A DNA stretch of 64,000 nt from Pseudoalteromonas carrageenovora IAM 12662 (GTDB taxonomy: Bacteria > Pseudomonadota > Gammaproteobacteria > Enterobacterales > Alteromonadaceae), in the NCBI RefSeq assembly GCF_900239935.1, contig NZ_LT965929.1, positions 659,001 to 723,000 of the forward strand, written 5' to 3'. Both the position numbers and the translations under genes were made by a program. This document shows positions 12,196 to 21,078 of this stretch, in pieces (positions within the stretch are counted from its first letter, which is position 1; each line of letters opens with the position of its first letter). A model generated the notes under the pieces. That model did no database searches. It was not told the DNA's origin and saw nothing but the letters and a program-made list of their open reading frames with translations.

Positions 12196-12504
12196 CTACC
12201 ACTGTATTTGATGAACTACAGACCCTAGTGGGCTTTTAACGCCCACTATGTTTATTTTCTCATTTTTTAGCCGCTTTAATGCTGGTTTATCTAAATACCA
12301 CCTAAAAGAGCGCTTTCTGTAAGTTTGTAAATCAAGCACAACCAGTTTTGCGCAGTTGTATTCGTAATCACTCGGACACGCCTCTACAGCCAGTAGCTGG
12401 TACTCTTGCTGCCAGCTATTGTCGCTATAATAATACGTCCATAACTTTACTGAAATACAAAAAGCAGCCCACAGCCATAAGTAAACTAAAAAAGGTATAA
12501 ACAA
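12196..12504 (-). CDS. Hypothetical membrane-anchored protein, 5' end probably lost to an insertion
   Basis: Reads as one N-terminal transmembrane helix (FIPFLVYLWLWAAFCISV) followed by about 80 soluble residues with two Cys. No family is recognised. The only start-like codon is a TTG at 12504 without a good ribosome binding site. The same frame is open back to a TAG at the edge of the inserted element (12538-12540), adding HDGKLRGWLGI, which looks like natural coding sequence. The start was therefore probably removed or separated when the element at 12541-12804 landed. Likely a gene remnant; expression is doubtful. A small dyad (AGTGGGC/GCCCACT, 12227-12247) lies in its 3' part and could also serve as a weak rluF terminator. 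Confidence 0.4.
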   Translation of the reverse strand: MFIPFLVYLWLWAAFCISVKLWTYYYSDNSWQQEYQLLAVEACPSDYEYNCAKLVVLDLQTYRKRSFRWYLDKPALKRLKNEKINIVGVKSPLGSVVHQIQW

Positions 12505-12540
12505 AATACCAAGCCACCCGCGAAGCTTTCCATCGTGCTA

Positions 12541-12804
12541 GGGCCTGTTGACCTTTCAGGATTAAAATTTGTTCAAACTAGGGGCGGTTTAATCGTGGCG
12601 CGAGGTTTGTAACCTAGTGGACTAAGTAAAAACTGAGCAACAAAGAGTAAATTGCCCCTAGGCAGAACCCTCCGGGCAGCGCATGTTTGGCATTTATTCC
12701 ACGTTATCGCCTATTTATGGGGAATAACCACACTACATAGGCTCTGCCTTGCCTAAATGCCAAACACACTGCTGCAAATTTAACCTCGAAAGATAAACAG
12801 GCCC
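12541..12804. mobile_element. MITE-like element with terminal inverted repeats and TA flanks
   Basis: 264-bp non-coding element. The left end reads GGGCCTGTTGACCTTTCAGG and the right end, on the other strand, GGGCCTGTTTATCTTTC, so the termini form an imperfect inverted repeat of about 20 bp. The dinucleotide TA directly flanks both ends (12539-12540 and 12805-12806), consistent with a TA target duplication as made by IS630/Tc1-mariner type transposases. An inner inverted repeat (TTTGGCATTTA near 12686 against TAAATGCCAAA near 12757) adds palindromic structure. No transposase is encoded, so mobilisation would need one in trans. Confidence 0.7.
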
Positions 12805-13044
12805 TACATAGTCTTTAAAATTTGATTTAAACGTTATGCATGCGTTGTACTTTTTGTATCCGTACATCCCCCCTGCAATACTAATTATTACTGACAAAAC
12901 AGGAAGCAGCTTATGTGTTAAAAAATTAGAAGCGGTATTGGCAATAAAGGGGGGATCGAGATTTTCATCCCAAGCAATAAAAAATAGGGGTGGGAATAGT
13001 AAACTAGCGGTAATTATTATTCTAAAAAGTTGTTTTGCTGTCAT
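12733..13044 (-). CDS. Small two-helix membrane protein, C-terminus supplied by the inserted element
   Basis: 103-aa reading frame with two hydrophobic segments (FRIIITASLLFPPLFFIAW and HKLLPVLSVIISIAGGMYGY). No family recognised. The natural sequence runs to about ...FKSNFKDY; the last 23 or so residues (GPVYLSRLNLQQCVWHLG...) and the stop are encoded by the MITE-like element at 12541-12804. The ATG at 13044 lies 8 bp after the stop of another small frame (13053-13316), which suggests a former small operon. Confidence 0.4.
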   Translation of the reverse strand: MTAKQLFRIIITASLLFPPLFFIAWDENLDPPFIANTASNFLTHKLLPVLSVIISIAGGMYGYKKYNACITFKSNFKDYVGPVYLSRLNLQQCVWHLGKAEPM

Positions 13045-13052
13045 TTGAGGGG

Positions 13053-13316
13053 TTATTTATAAAACACAACGCCAATATAAAGTAAAAAAAGCCCTAAATA
13101 AATGGCTAATGCAGATATGCTGTTTTTAGAGCGCAGTCGTTTAATTAAATCGTAAGTACCGTCAAACATGTCTGTTATTACCAGTGTAATACCGCCAGTG
13201 AACCGGTAGTTGTTTAAATCTACATTGCCATTTTCGTCGATTATAAAGCGAAAATAGCCAAAGAGAATACAAATATAACCTAGTTTATTAAGTCCATCTT
13301 TAACCTCGGTTTAAAT
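13053..13316 (-). pseudogene. Small membrane protein remnant lacking a start codon
   Basis: About 85 codons open on the minus strand, ending at TAA 13053-13055, with coding-like sequence (ICILFGYFRFIIDENGNVDL; GGITLVITDMFDGTYDLIKR) and a C-terminal hydrophobic helix (ALAIYLGLFLLYIGVVFY). No ATG, GTG or TTG lies at a sensible 5' position: a TAA precedes the frame and the first Met is internal. It was probably truncated when its upstream part was lost next to the RND terminator. No family recognised. Confidence 0.35.
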
Positions 13317-13322
13317 AATAAA

Positions 13323-13355
13323 AAACGCAGCTACTGTGAGGTAAGCTGCGTTTTA
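13323..13355 (-). terminator. Rho-independent terminator of the RND efflux operon
   Basis: On the minus strand AAAACGCAGCT and AGCTGCGTTTTTT form an 11-bp stem with a short loop followed by a T-run, 25 bp after the stop of the efflux permease gene. Confidence 0.85.
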
Positions 13356-13379
13356 AACATCCTCTAAGGCGCTTTTAAA

Positions 13380-16300
13380 TTACTTTCTAGGCTCGTAGTC
13401 TATTCTAAATACAACAGTATAAAGCACAGGCACTACGATAAGCGTAAGTATGGTTGCAAAGCCTAAACCAAACATAATAGTTACTGCCATTGACTGGAAG
13501 AACACGTCAAACAACAGTGGGATCATACCTAAAATGGTGGTAATAGCCGCCATGGCTACAGGGCGTACACGGCTAACGCCAGATTCAAACACAGCTTGGT
13601 AAGGCGATTTACCATCGCGAAGCTCGAGATTTATTTGATCGACTAACACAATGCCGTTTTTAATTAGCATCCCGCTTAAACTTAGTAATCCAAGTAGTGC
13701 CATAAAGCTAAATGCCGCATTCATTATTAACATACCCGCACTTACACCAATAATAGCAAGTGGCACTGTAGCCCAAATAACTAAAGGTTGTTTAAGTGAG
13801 TTGAATAACACTACGGTTACCGCAAACATAGCTAAATAGCCTAACGGTAATGAGCCAAAAATAGCCGATTGCGCATCAGATGACGATTCATATTCGCCGC
13901 CCCATTCTAACTTATAACCACGCGGAAGCTCTATTGCTTCTACAGGCCCTCGTATACGGGCAAATAATTTAGCAGCGGTTTCGTCACCTAAAACGTTTTG
14001 ATCGGCCATTACCGTTATTGTACGTTTACGGTCGCGGCGCATAATTAGGCTGTCTTCCCATTCAACCACAAATTCGTCAACCACTTGCGTTACTGGCACA
14101 AATACACCCAGTACAGGGCTGTATATTTGTAAATCGTGAACGCTTTCTACATTTAGGCGCTCATTTGCCGGTGAGCGAGCAATAATTGGCAGTAGTTGTG
14201 TACCATCGCGGTATACACCCACTTGCTTGCCTGAAAGGCTAGTAAGCAGTACATCATCAAGGTCTGACTTACTAATACCTAAGCGGCGCGCTTTTTGTTC
14301 GTTAAATTGTGGACGAATCATTTTAGTACGTGCCCGCCAATCATCACGAATATTATAAGCCCCTTCATCCTGTGCTATAACGTCTTCTGCTTTAGCCGCT
14401 AGCTTTCTAAGGACTACAGGGTCTGGGCCTGTAAAGCGTGCTTCAATTTTAGCATCGGTTGAGGGGCCAATTTCCATAGGCTTAATTTTAAGTTCAGCTG
14501 AAAGCGGTGTATTTTGCGAGTATTCACGCACTTTTTGCATTACTACAGCCACCGCCTCGCGGCTTTTTACTCTAATAATGAGCTGCCCGTAGGACGAGTA
14601 CGACTTTTGTGGTGCATAAGTAAGCATAAAGCGCGGAGCACCTTGGCCGGTTGTACTGGTTATTTCCTCTACGAGCTCTTCTTTTTGAAGGTAGTTTTCT
14701 AGCTTTTTAATGCCATCAAGCGTTGCACGTATATCTGAGCCTTGCTGCTGCCAGTAATCTACATAAAACATCGGCGTGTTAGACGCAGGGAAAAACGATT
14801 GTTTAACCGCACCAAAACCAACCACAGCCGAGCAAAGGAGCACGACCATAAGCACAAGCGTGGTTTTACGATAATGCATAGACACATCTAAAAGTGCTTT
14901 ATAGCCGGTAAAAATAAAGCCTTGGTATGGGTCGTCATCTTCCTCATCGCCCTCAGCATTTTTAGCTTTTTTAAACTCATCTTGTTTAAACATTAAATTT
15001 GCAAAAAATGGCGTAAGAGTTATGGCGGTGATCCAGCTTAGTAAAAGCGATATAAACAATACCCAAAATAAGCTACCCGCAAATTCACCCGTAGCATCAG
15101 AACTTAAGCCAATAGGGGCAAACGCAGTAATACCAATAACTGTAGCGCCTAGTAGCGGCCATTTAGTTTGTTCTACAATATTAACTGCAGCTTTTAACTT
15201 AGTTTGGCCACGCTTTAAATTTATTAATATGCCTTCGGTTACTACTATGGCGTTATCTACCAGCATACCAAGGGCAATAATAAGCGCACCCAGAGAAATA
15301 CGTTGCAAGTCTATCGCGAACAACTTCATAAATATAAAGGTGCCTAAAACGGTTAGTAATAAAATACCGCCAATTAAAATACCACTTTTTAACCCCATAA
15401 ATATAAGCAGTACCACAATTACAATGGCAATAGCTTCTACAAGGCTTACAATAAAGCCATCTACCGATTTTTCTACTTCTTTAGGTTGGTTATATACCGA
15501 TTCAACATGAATGCCATGTGGGCGTTGATATTCAAGCTCTGCTAAGTGCTCGTCAATACGTTTACCTACATCAACTACGTTCACGCTATTCATAAACGAG
15601 ACACCAATTAAAAGCGCTTGTTCTGAGTTGTAGCGAATAACATTGCTGGGTACTTCTGCGTATTCTCTAAATACTTTGGCTACATCACCTAAGTAAATAA
15701 GCTCGCTAGCACCGGGTTTTGAAATAAGCAGGGTTTCGAGCTCTTTAACATCTTTAAATTCGCCGGTTGGGTGAAAGCGTATAGACTCATCACCCACTCT
15801 AATTTTACCTGCGTTAGAGACTGTATTTTGCGATTGCAGTAAACCAAAAATATGGCTTGGGGCAATACCTAGCTGCGCTAATTTACGCGTAGACACTTCA
15901 ACCATTACTTGAGGCTGTTGCTCACCAGCAATGGTCACTTTACTCACACCTTTAACGAGTACGAGTTCACGCTTTAAGTAATCGGTGTAATCTTTAAGTT
16001 CATCATATGAGTAGCCATCGCCGGTAACCGCATACATAACGCCGTATACATCACCAAAGTCATCTAAAATGGTGCTTGGGTAAACGCCACTAGGAAGAGA
16101 GGGGGAAAGGTCATTAATTTTACGGCGCATTTCATCCCAAATTTGGCGCAGCTGTTCTTTTCGGTAGGTGCTTTTCATTTCTACCGAAATTTGAGATTTA
16201 CCATTTGATGAAATAGAGGTCACATAATCAACATATGGGAGTTGCTGAATCGCATTTTCAATAGGGAAGGTGACTTCTTCCTCGACTTGCTGTGGCGATG

Positions 16301-16460
16301 CCCCCGGGTACATGGTAATAACCATGGCTGTTTTAAGTGTAAACTCAGGGTCTTCTAGTTGGCCTAAATCAAAGTACGACACACTTCCGCCAATTAACAG
16401 CAGTAGTGCAAACATCCAGCTAATTACTTTTTTCTCTATGGAGAGTTGCGCAAAGCTCAT
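13380..16460 (-). CDS. RND-family efflux permease
   Basis: Inner-membrane proton-driven transporter of 1026 aa, the usual AcrB-superfamily length. The first helix is followed by a large periplasmic loop beginning LEDPEFTLKTAMVITMYPGA. Helix 4 carries GMLVDNAIVVTEGI, with one Asp where AcrB has Asp-Asp. SLSGMLIKNGIVLVDQIN marks the second repeat. Several features (DPEF, YPGASPQQVEEEVTFPIE) place it with the hydrophobe/amphiphile exporters related to VexD/VmeJ-type pumps rather than heavy-metal CusA. It begins 2 bp after the adaptor gene and no outer-membrane factor is adjacent, so it probably uses a TolC encoded elsewhere. Substrate unknown. Confidence 0.92.
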   Translation of the reverse strand: MSFAQLSIEKKVISWMFALLLLIGGSVSYFDLGQLEDPEFTLKTAMVITMYPGASPQQVEEEVTFPIENAIQQLPYVDYVTSISSNGKSQISVEMKSTYRKEQLRQIWDEMRRKINDLSPSLPSGVYPSTILDDFGDVYGVMYAVTGDGYSYDELKDYTDYLKRELVLVKGVSKVTIAGEQQPQVMVEVSTRKLAQLGIAPSHIFGLLQSQNTVSNAGKIRVGDESIRFHPTGEFKDVKELETLLISKPGASELIYLGDVAKVFREYAEVPSNVIRYNSEQALLIGVSFMNSVNVVDVGKRIDEHLAELEYQRPHGIHVESVYNQPKEVEKSVDGFIVSLVEAIAIVIVVLLIFMGLKSGILIGGILLLTVLGTFIFMKLFAIDLQRISLGALIIALGMLVDNAIVVTEGILINLKRGQTKLKAAVNIVEQTKWPLLGATVIGITAFAPIGLSSDATGEFAGSLFWVLFISLLLSWITAITLTPFFANLMFKQDEFKKAKNAEGDEEDDDPYQGFIFTGYKALLDVSMHYRKTTLVLMVVLLCSAVVGFGAVKQSFFPASNTPMFYVDYWQQQGSDIRATLDGIKKLENYLQKEELVEEITSTTGQGAPRFMLTYAPQKSYSSYGQLIIRVKSREAVAVVMQKVREYSQNTPLSAELKIKPMEIGPSTDAKIEARFTGPDPVVLRKLAAKAEDVIAQDEGAYNIRDDWRARTKMIRPQFNEQKARRLGISKSDLDDVLLTSLSGKQVGVYRDGTQLLPIIARSPANERLNVESVHDLQIYSPVLGVFVPVTQVVDEFVVEWEDSLIMRRDRKRTITVMADQNVLGDETAAKLFARIRGPVEAIELPRGYKLEWGGEYESSSDAQSAIFGSLPLGYLAMFAVTVVLFNSLKQPLVIWATVPLAIIGVSAGMLIMNAAFSFMALLGLLSLSGMLIKNGIVLVDQINLELRDGKSPYQAVFESGVSRVRPVAMAAITTILGMIPLLFDVFFQSMAVTIMFGLGFATILTLIVVPVLYTVVFRIDYEPRK

Positions 16461-16462
16461 AA

Positions 16463-17545
16463 TTATAAGCCTCGCTCTTTATTCCATGGACGTACTTTCA
16501 TGCCTTCATCTAATGAGTGTACGCCAGCAGAAACGACAATTTGGCCTTCTTTAATGCCGCTTAGCACTTCAATGCCGTCGCGGTGTACTTGGCCTACTTT
16601 AACGGCTTGTTTATTAACAACACCGGTTTCTGGGTTATATATCCACACATAGGCGTTATCCGACACGCTTTCTTTAGCTTCTGAAAAAACTGACTCAACT
16701 GGTAAAATAGTGTAAGCCACTTGCGAGCTAGTAACTTTTGATAAATCAATAAATACACGCCCAGTCATACCGGCAAGTAAATTAAAGTCTTTAGGTACTG
16801 GCAGCGAAAAAACAACTTGGTAGGTAAGCGTAGTTGGATCAGCCTGTGTATCCCACTCTTTTAAATCAAGGGTGTATTCTTTGTTAGCAAAACCATCAAA
16901 CACAACGGTAGGGTGGTAATCGCTGCCTTTTTTAATGCGCGCTATTATTTTTTCAGGAACTTGTATTTCTACATCCATTAAATCGCGGGTTTCTAAACGT
17001 AAAATATTTTGCTTGGCTTGAATGTTTTCAAAGTTTTTAACAAATACTTTAGCTACAGTGCCTGCAAATGGTGCGCGTAATTCGCTGTATTCTAAATTTG
17101 TTTCCGCTATTTTAAAGGCAGATTCAGCTACCTGCATATTAGCCAATGCTTCATCGTATTCTGATTGGCTCGCGATTCTTTTCTCAAGTAATTGCTCAAT
17201 ACGACCAAGTTGCGACTTAGCAAGCTCAAAGCGGGCTTTTCTATCATCGTATTGTAGTTGAAAGTCTTCTGGGTCGAGCTTTGCCAGTAGCTGACCTTTT
17301 TTAACTTCCTCACCTGCTAAAACCGGAAACTCAACAAGCTCACCATTTACTCTAAACGCCAAGTAAGAGCCTTGGTTTGCAACCACTTCAGCAGGAAAAC
17401 TGCGTACATTTGTTTGCGAATCATGTCCAATATTAAATAATTTAACAGGCCTTATTGGCTCTTCTTTTACTTGCTTTTCTGGCTCAGAACAGGCCATTAA
17501 GGTAAGTAAAGTCGTAGTAAGTATACATAGACGAAAGAGTTTCAT
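16463..17545 (-). CDS. RND efflux periplasmic adaptor (membrane fusion protein), lipoprotein
   Basis: 360-aa HlyD/AcrA-like adaptor linking the permease to the outer-membrane channel. The start at 17545 is chosen because GGAGAAG precedes it and it yields a lipoprotein signal (MKLFRLCILTTTLLTLMAC) with the lipid-bearing Cys19; a longer frame from 17602 lacks this logic. The lipoyl half-motifs (GEEVKKGQLLAKLDPEDFQL; YSELRAPFAGTVAKVFV) flank a coiled-coil hairpin at about residues 85-145. It forms an operon with the permease and is divergent from a LysR regulator. Confidence 0.92.
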   Translation of the reverse strand: MKLFRLCILTTTLLTLMACSEPEKQVKEEPIRPVKLFNIGHDSQTNVRSFPAEVVANQGSYLAFRVNGELVEFPVLAGEEVKKGQLLAKLDPEDFQLQYDDRKARFELAKSQLGRIEQLLEKRIASQSEYDEALANMQVAESAFKIAETNLEYSELRAPFAGTVAKVFVKNFENIQAKQNILRLETRDLMDVEIQVPEKIIARIKKGSDYHPTVVFDGFANKEYTLDLKEWDTQADPTTLTYQVVFSLPVPKDFNLLAGMTGRVFIDLSKVTSSQVAYTILPVESVFSEAKESVSDNAYVWIYNPETGVVNKQAVKVGQVHRDGIEVLSGIKEGQIVVSAGVHSLDEGMKVRPWNKERGL

Positions 17546-17668
17546 GTCTTCTCCGTGGCAATGATGGGCAAAATAATTAAGTGCAGGATACGCTGCAACC
17601 ATATAAAATAAAATTCATTAAATTTTAGAAACATAATAAGTTTTATTTATGATCATGTTGAGCGCAGT

Positions 17669-18565
17669 ATGAAGCTGAATCAATTACAAATTTTAGATGC
17701 CATTGTACAAAGTGCAAGTTTGAGTGGCGCGGCGCTTAAATTACATAAAACTCAACCAGCGCTTACACTTGCCATAAAAAACCTTGAAGCAAAAATAGGT
17801 TTTGAGTTACTTGATAGAACCAAGTACCGATTACAGTTAACTGAAAAAGGCCGTGTTTTTCACCGCGAAGCACAAGAATTATTGCATGCAAATGATGAGC
17901 TAGCACAGCTTGCTAAAGAGCTTGCTTTGGGTAACGAGCCACAATTTAGAATATGCTATGAGCAAATTTGCCAAAAGCAAAGTTATAACGAGATCATAAG
18001 TAATACTTTTAGGCTATTTAAACGCACAGAGTTTAATTTAACCAGTGGCAAACGCTTTGTTTCTTTAGAGCAAGTAAATAGCGGCCAAGTAGAGTTAGGC
18101 ATTGGCCCATGGTTTGATTTATTTCATGCAACAGGGCACCTAGAAAGTCTGCCAATAGGTAAATTTAATATTGGTATAATTGCAGCGGCCAATACGTTTC
18201 CAAAACATATCACCTTTAACGAATTACAAAATTACCCCTGTTTGGCTATGTTTGAAAGCGACTTAAATATAGACAGCGACAAGCTTTCGTATTCAAAAGG
18301 CTCAGCCTTAATGAAAATAGATGATGTAACCAATTTAAAGTCGTTTTTATTACAAGGCGCAGGTTGGGCAATGATGAATATAGATTACTGCGCCCCAGAA
18401 ATAGAAGCCGGGCTGTTGCAGCAAATACAGATAAACGACAGAGAAGATGAGTTTGGTATAGAAGTGCGTGCATTTAGGCGTGATGCAATACATCATGGCC
18501 CCGTTGCGCGCTCTATTTGGGAGCAATTTAAAGTACTCAGTGAGGCTTACGTTAATGACCGCTGA
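17669..18565 (+). CDS. LysR-family transcriptional regulator
   Basis: 298 aa with an N-terminal winged helix-turn-helix (QLQILDAIVQSASLSGAALK, TQPALTLAIKNLE, about residues 3-60) and a C-terminal substrate-binding domain. It is transcribed away from the RND operon, with 123 bp between the two starts. That layout usually means the regulator controls the neighbouring operon; the inducer is unknown. The intergenic DNA is AT-rich and should contain both promoters, but I could not single out boxes. The 3' end overlaps the next gene by 11 nt. Confidence 0.92.
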   Translation: MKLNQLQILDAIVQSASLSGAALKLHKTQPALTLAIKNLEAKIGFELLDRTKYRLQLTEKGRVFHREAQELLHANDELAQLAKELALGNEPQFRICYEQICQKQSYNEIISNTFRLFKRTEFNLTSGKRFVSLEQVNSGQVELGIGPWFDLFHATGHLESLPIGKFNIGIIAAANTFPKHITFNELQNYPCLAMFESDLNIDSDKLSYSKGSALMKIDDVTNLKSFLLQGAGWAMMNIDYCAPEIEAGLLQQIQINDREDEFGIEVRAFRRDAIHHGPVARSIWEQFKVLSEAYVNDR

Positions 18566-18866
18566 TATTGATAAAGAAACCCTCATTTACACCATTATTG
18601 CAAATATACCTGCAGGTTTTGTAGCAAGTTACGGGCAAGTAGCAACGCTTGCCGGTTATCCGCAAAATTCACGCTTAGTAGGGCGCCTTTTAAAGCAAAT
18701 GCCAGATGATTCTATTATACCGTGGCACAGAGTAGTAAACAGCCAAGGTAAAATATCATTTCCCGAAGGCAGTGATAAATACCAAGAACAACGCCAAAAG
18801 CTATTATCAGAAGGTGTTAGTTTTAAGAATAATAAAGTTAATATGCGCGAGTGTAGATGGCAATAG
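18555..18866 (+). CDS. atl: Alkyltransferase-like protein (Atl/YbaZ type)
   Basis: 103-aa MGMT-like DNA-binding domain. The helix-turn-helix region (YGQVATLAGYPQNSRLVGRL) is typical of O6-alkylguanine-DNA alkyltransferases. The active-site PCHRV is replaced by PWHRVV: Cys is Trp, the hallmark of alkyltransferase-like proteins, which flag O6-alkylguanine for nucleotide excision repair instead of repairing it. The match to E. coli YbaZ is strong (PWHRVVN, the Gly-Val near the end, final RW). ATG at 18555 lies inside the last codons of the LysR gene, so translation is probably coupled. A longer frame from 18468 is an artefact of the overlap. Confidence 0.88.
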   Translation: MTADIDKETLIYTIIANIPAGFVASYGQVATLAGYPQNSRLVGRLLKQMPDDSIIPWHRVVNSQGKISFPEGSDKYQEQRQKLLSEGVSFKNNKVNMRECRWQ

Positions 18867-19395
18867 TGAACGTATAATCGTAAAAGAGCTTTTAAAGGCT
18901 GCTTTATTATAAGTGTGCTGCTTACTTTTTTTAGCTATCGTAAATCTACAACAAATTGGGCTTTTTAGTTCTACTTTTAGCACAACCTCCTTATCTAGCT
19001 TCATAAATGAAAAACTTACAATGATAAGTGAAATATTTTCTATTTTTTACACAACAAAAATATATACGGCAAAGTAAAAACACCTCTACACATACCTATA
19101 CCTTCATTAATTCAATTTAGCGTCGAGATTTGGCATAACACTTGAAATACTTATTTGTTGTAAATAGATTTTGAGCATACCAAATGTTGGCTCAAAGGCG
19201 CGTTTAAAAATGGTATCTCATTTGCAAAAAGGTAAAAAGTAAGTAATCCCCAAGCCATCTTAAATTTGACTGATAAATTATTTTAAAAATACGTTTTTTC
19301 ACATCGCTAGTGATGAATAATCGAGGTGATTAAGTGTAGATATTTAATTTCAGCATGAGGGTTATAAAAACCAAATATTAAGGACTAAAAAAACT
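18867..19395. other. 529-bp intergenic region without recognisable genes
   Basis: AT-rich DNA with stops in all frames and no convincing ORF, terminator, repeat or RNA gene. It ends with AAGGACT, the likely ribosome binding site of the gene at 19396. The promoter of that gene should lie here but no clear -35/-10 pair was picked out. Confidence 0.5.
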
Positions 19396-19947
19396 ATGAC
19401 TGACCCAACTTTAGTTATTTTAATGTACTTTGTGATCCCTGTTTGGCTTGTCGCTGGCATTGCTGATTGGTTTTGTCATCGACGTAGTAATATTTCTACA
19501 ACCAGCGGTGCTAAAGAGTCATTTATCCATTTATTAATGTTTGCCGAAGTGGGCATTCCGTTAATCTTAGTTTTAATTTTTGAAGTTAATAGTTTAATTA
19601 TTGCCATTTGTATTGTGTTGTTTTTTCTTCATGAGCTTACAGCAATGTGGGATGTAACTTATGCGGTAAGTAAGCGAAGGGTAGGGCCGGTAGAGCAACA
19701 TATACATAGTTTTTTAGAAATGATACCCCTATTAGCTTTGGTTTTAATTATTGCGCGCCATTGGGGACAATTTACCGCTTTATTTACATCAGGCGGCTTT
19801 CCTCCTGACTTTACGTTGCAATTAAAAGCATCTCCTTTACCAATAACTTACTTGGCAACTGTGCTATTTATAGCACTCGCGTTAGAGTTTACACCTTATT
19901 TAGAAGAGTTCATTCGCGGTATACGTGCTAAAAAAGATAACACTTAA
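19396..19947 (+). CDS. Conserved inner-membrane protein with histidine motifs
   Basis: 183 aa with about four to five transmembrane segments. Conserved-looking polar clusters lie at helix ends: DWFCHRRS (about residues 24-31), LHELTAMWD (about 81-89) and VGPVEQHIHSFLE (about 101-113). The spaced His and acidic residues resemble membrane metal sites such as those of fatty-acid hydroxylase-like proteins, but spacing and number do not let me assign that family. Function unknown. Well-placed ribosome binding site (AAGGACT) and a strong palindromic terminator downstream; probably monocistronic. Confidence 0.7.
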   Translation: MTDPTLVILMYFVIPVWLVAGIADWFCHRRSNISTTSGAKESFIHLLMFAEVGIPLILVLIFEVNSLIIAICIVLFFLHELTAMWDVTYAVSKRRVGPVEQHIHSFLEMIPLLALVLIIARHWGQFTALFTSGGFPPDFTLQLKASPLPITYLATVLFIALALEFTPYLEEFIRGIRAKKDNT

Positions 19948-20097
19948 TCTGCTTGAGTTATTTAAGCAGTTAATTTATGCGTGTATAAATACTGCTGTGT
20001 AAGCACAAGTTTTAGTGTGTATCTAAGGTGTTGTTAACCAGAGCCTGGCCAATATTTAGCGGGCTTTATTTAGGTGTGATTGAAAAAAAAGCTAGGT

Positions 20098-20129
20098 AAT
20101 AATAGCGGCGTATATACGCCGCTATTATT
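20098..20129. terminator. Bidirectional terminator (perfect palindrome)
   Basis: A 32-bp perfect inverted repeat built from AATAATAGCGGCGTAT and its complement, with A/T tails on both sides. It sits between the convergent genes ending at 19947 (+) and 20179 (-), so it can serve both. Confidence 0.85.
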
Positions 20130-20178
20130 TTATAAAATCAATAAGCTGAGATTAACTAATATGAGTTAACCATCATGA

Positions 20179-21078
20179 TTAAGGTAGGTGCTGCCCACCT
20201 GTCACGCCCATTATTTCAGCGGTAATGTAACTTGACTCTTGCGATGCCAAGTATACATAGGTGGGTGCTAGTTCAGCAGGTTGGCCTGGTCTACCTAATG
20301 GCACGTTATCACCAAATTCAGGCAATTTTTTAGCCGGTTGGCCGCCACTTTGTTGAAGCGGGGTCCAAATTGGCCCAGGAGCAACCCCATTAACCCGAAT
20401 GCCTTTATCAATCACCATTTTTGCTAAGCTTTTAGTAAAGCTTGTAATTGCACCCTTAGTCGATGCGTAATCAAGAAGCCCAGCAGAGGGTTGATAACAT
20501 TGGATAGAGGTTGTATTAATAATACTAGCGCCCGGTGGCATATGTTTTACCGCCGCTTTTGTTATCCAAAACATAGCAAATACATTTGTTGCATATGTTT
20601 GGCAAAATTGCTCGGTAGATAAATCGTCTAACTCGGCAACAAACTGTTGCTTACCCGCATTATTCACTAATATGTCGATTGAGCCTAAGTTTTCAACGCT
20701 TTGAGCCACAAGATCGTTACAAAAACTCTCGTCAGAGATATCGCCTGCAATTCCCCATGCTTTTATACCGCTGTCTTTTAATATATCGAGTGTTACTTTC
20801 GCATCGGCTTCTTCGCTGGCTAAGTAATTAAAAACTACATCGGCACCTTCTCTGGCAAATGCAATGGCAACCGCTCTCCCAATGCCCGAGTCGCCCCCAG
20901 TGATCAACGCCTTGCGACCCTTTAATCTGTCGCTACCTACATAGGTATCTTCGCCGTGATCTGCTTTGGGTTTTAAAATTTCATCTAGGCCTGGGTCTGG
21001 TTGATCACTGTCTTTTTCGGTTCGTCCCATTTGATATTGGCTTCTAGGGTCTTGCATCGTAAATTGGTTAGTTGGCAT
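20179..21078 (-). CDS. YghA-like short-chain dehydrogenase/reductase
   Basis: 299-aa NAD(P)-dependent oxidoreductase. A family-typical N-terminal extension (QDPRSQYQMG, then EDTYVGSDRLKGRKALITGG) precedes the Rossmann fold with TGGDSGIGR. VNNAGKQQ, the catalytic YASTKG and APGPIWTPLQQSGGQ follow, and the C-terminus PAELAPTYVYLASQESSYIT is nearly the same as in E. coli YghA. The start at 21078 has GGAGA 7 nt upstream; a longer frame from 21123 has no ribosome site. Related proteins in Gram-positives are general stress proteins; the substrate is unknown. Confidence 0.9.
   Translation of the reverse strand: MPTNQFTMQDPRSQYQMGRTEKDSDQPDPGLDEILKPKADHGEDTYVGSDRLKGRKALITGGDSGIGRAVAIAFAREGADVVFNYLASEEADAKVTLDILKDSGIKAWGIAGDISDESFCNDLVAQSVENLGSIDILVNNAGKQQFVAELDDLSTEQFCQTYATNVFAMFWITKAAVKHMPPGASIINTTSIQCYQPSAGLLDYASTKGAITSFTKSLAKMVIDKGIRVNGVAPGPIWTPLQQSGGQPAKKLPEFGDNVPLGRPGQPAELAPTYVYLASQESSYITAEIMGVTGGQHLP

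Noticed and set aside
12836..13048. 70-aa plus-strand ORF overlapping the small membrane protein at 12733-13044
   Set aside because: No ribosome site and no better coding character than the minus-strand frame; kept neither as certain.
13651..15510. Plus-strand ORFs of 62-162 aa opposite the efflux permease gene
   Set aside because: Antisense shadows of a well-supported 1026-aa RND gene; low-complexity Ile/Ser/Asn-rich translations, no ribosome sites.
17546..17668. Specific LysR binding box between the regulator and the RND operon
   Set aside because: Several AT-rich T-N11-A matches are possible in such DNA; none stands out enough to report.
19130..19260. Possible small RNA or riboswitch upstream of the 19396 gene
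   Set aside because: No stable hairpin with conserved core or terminator could be recognised by eye.
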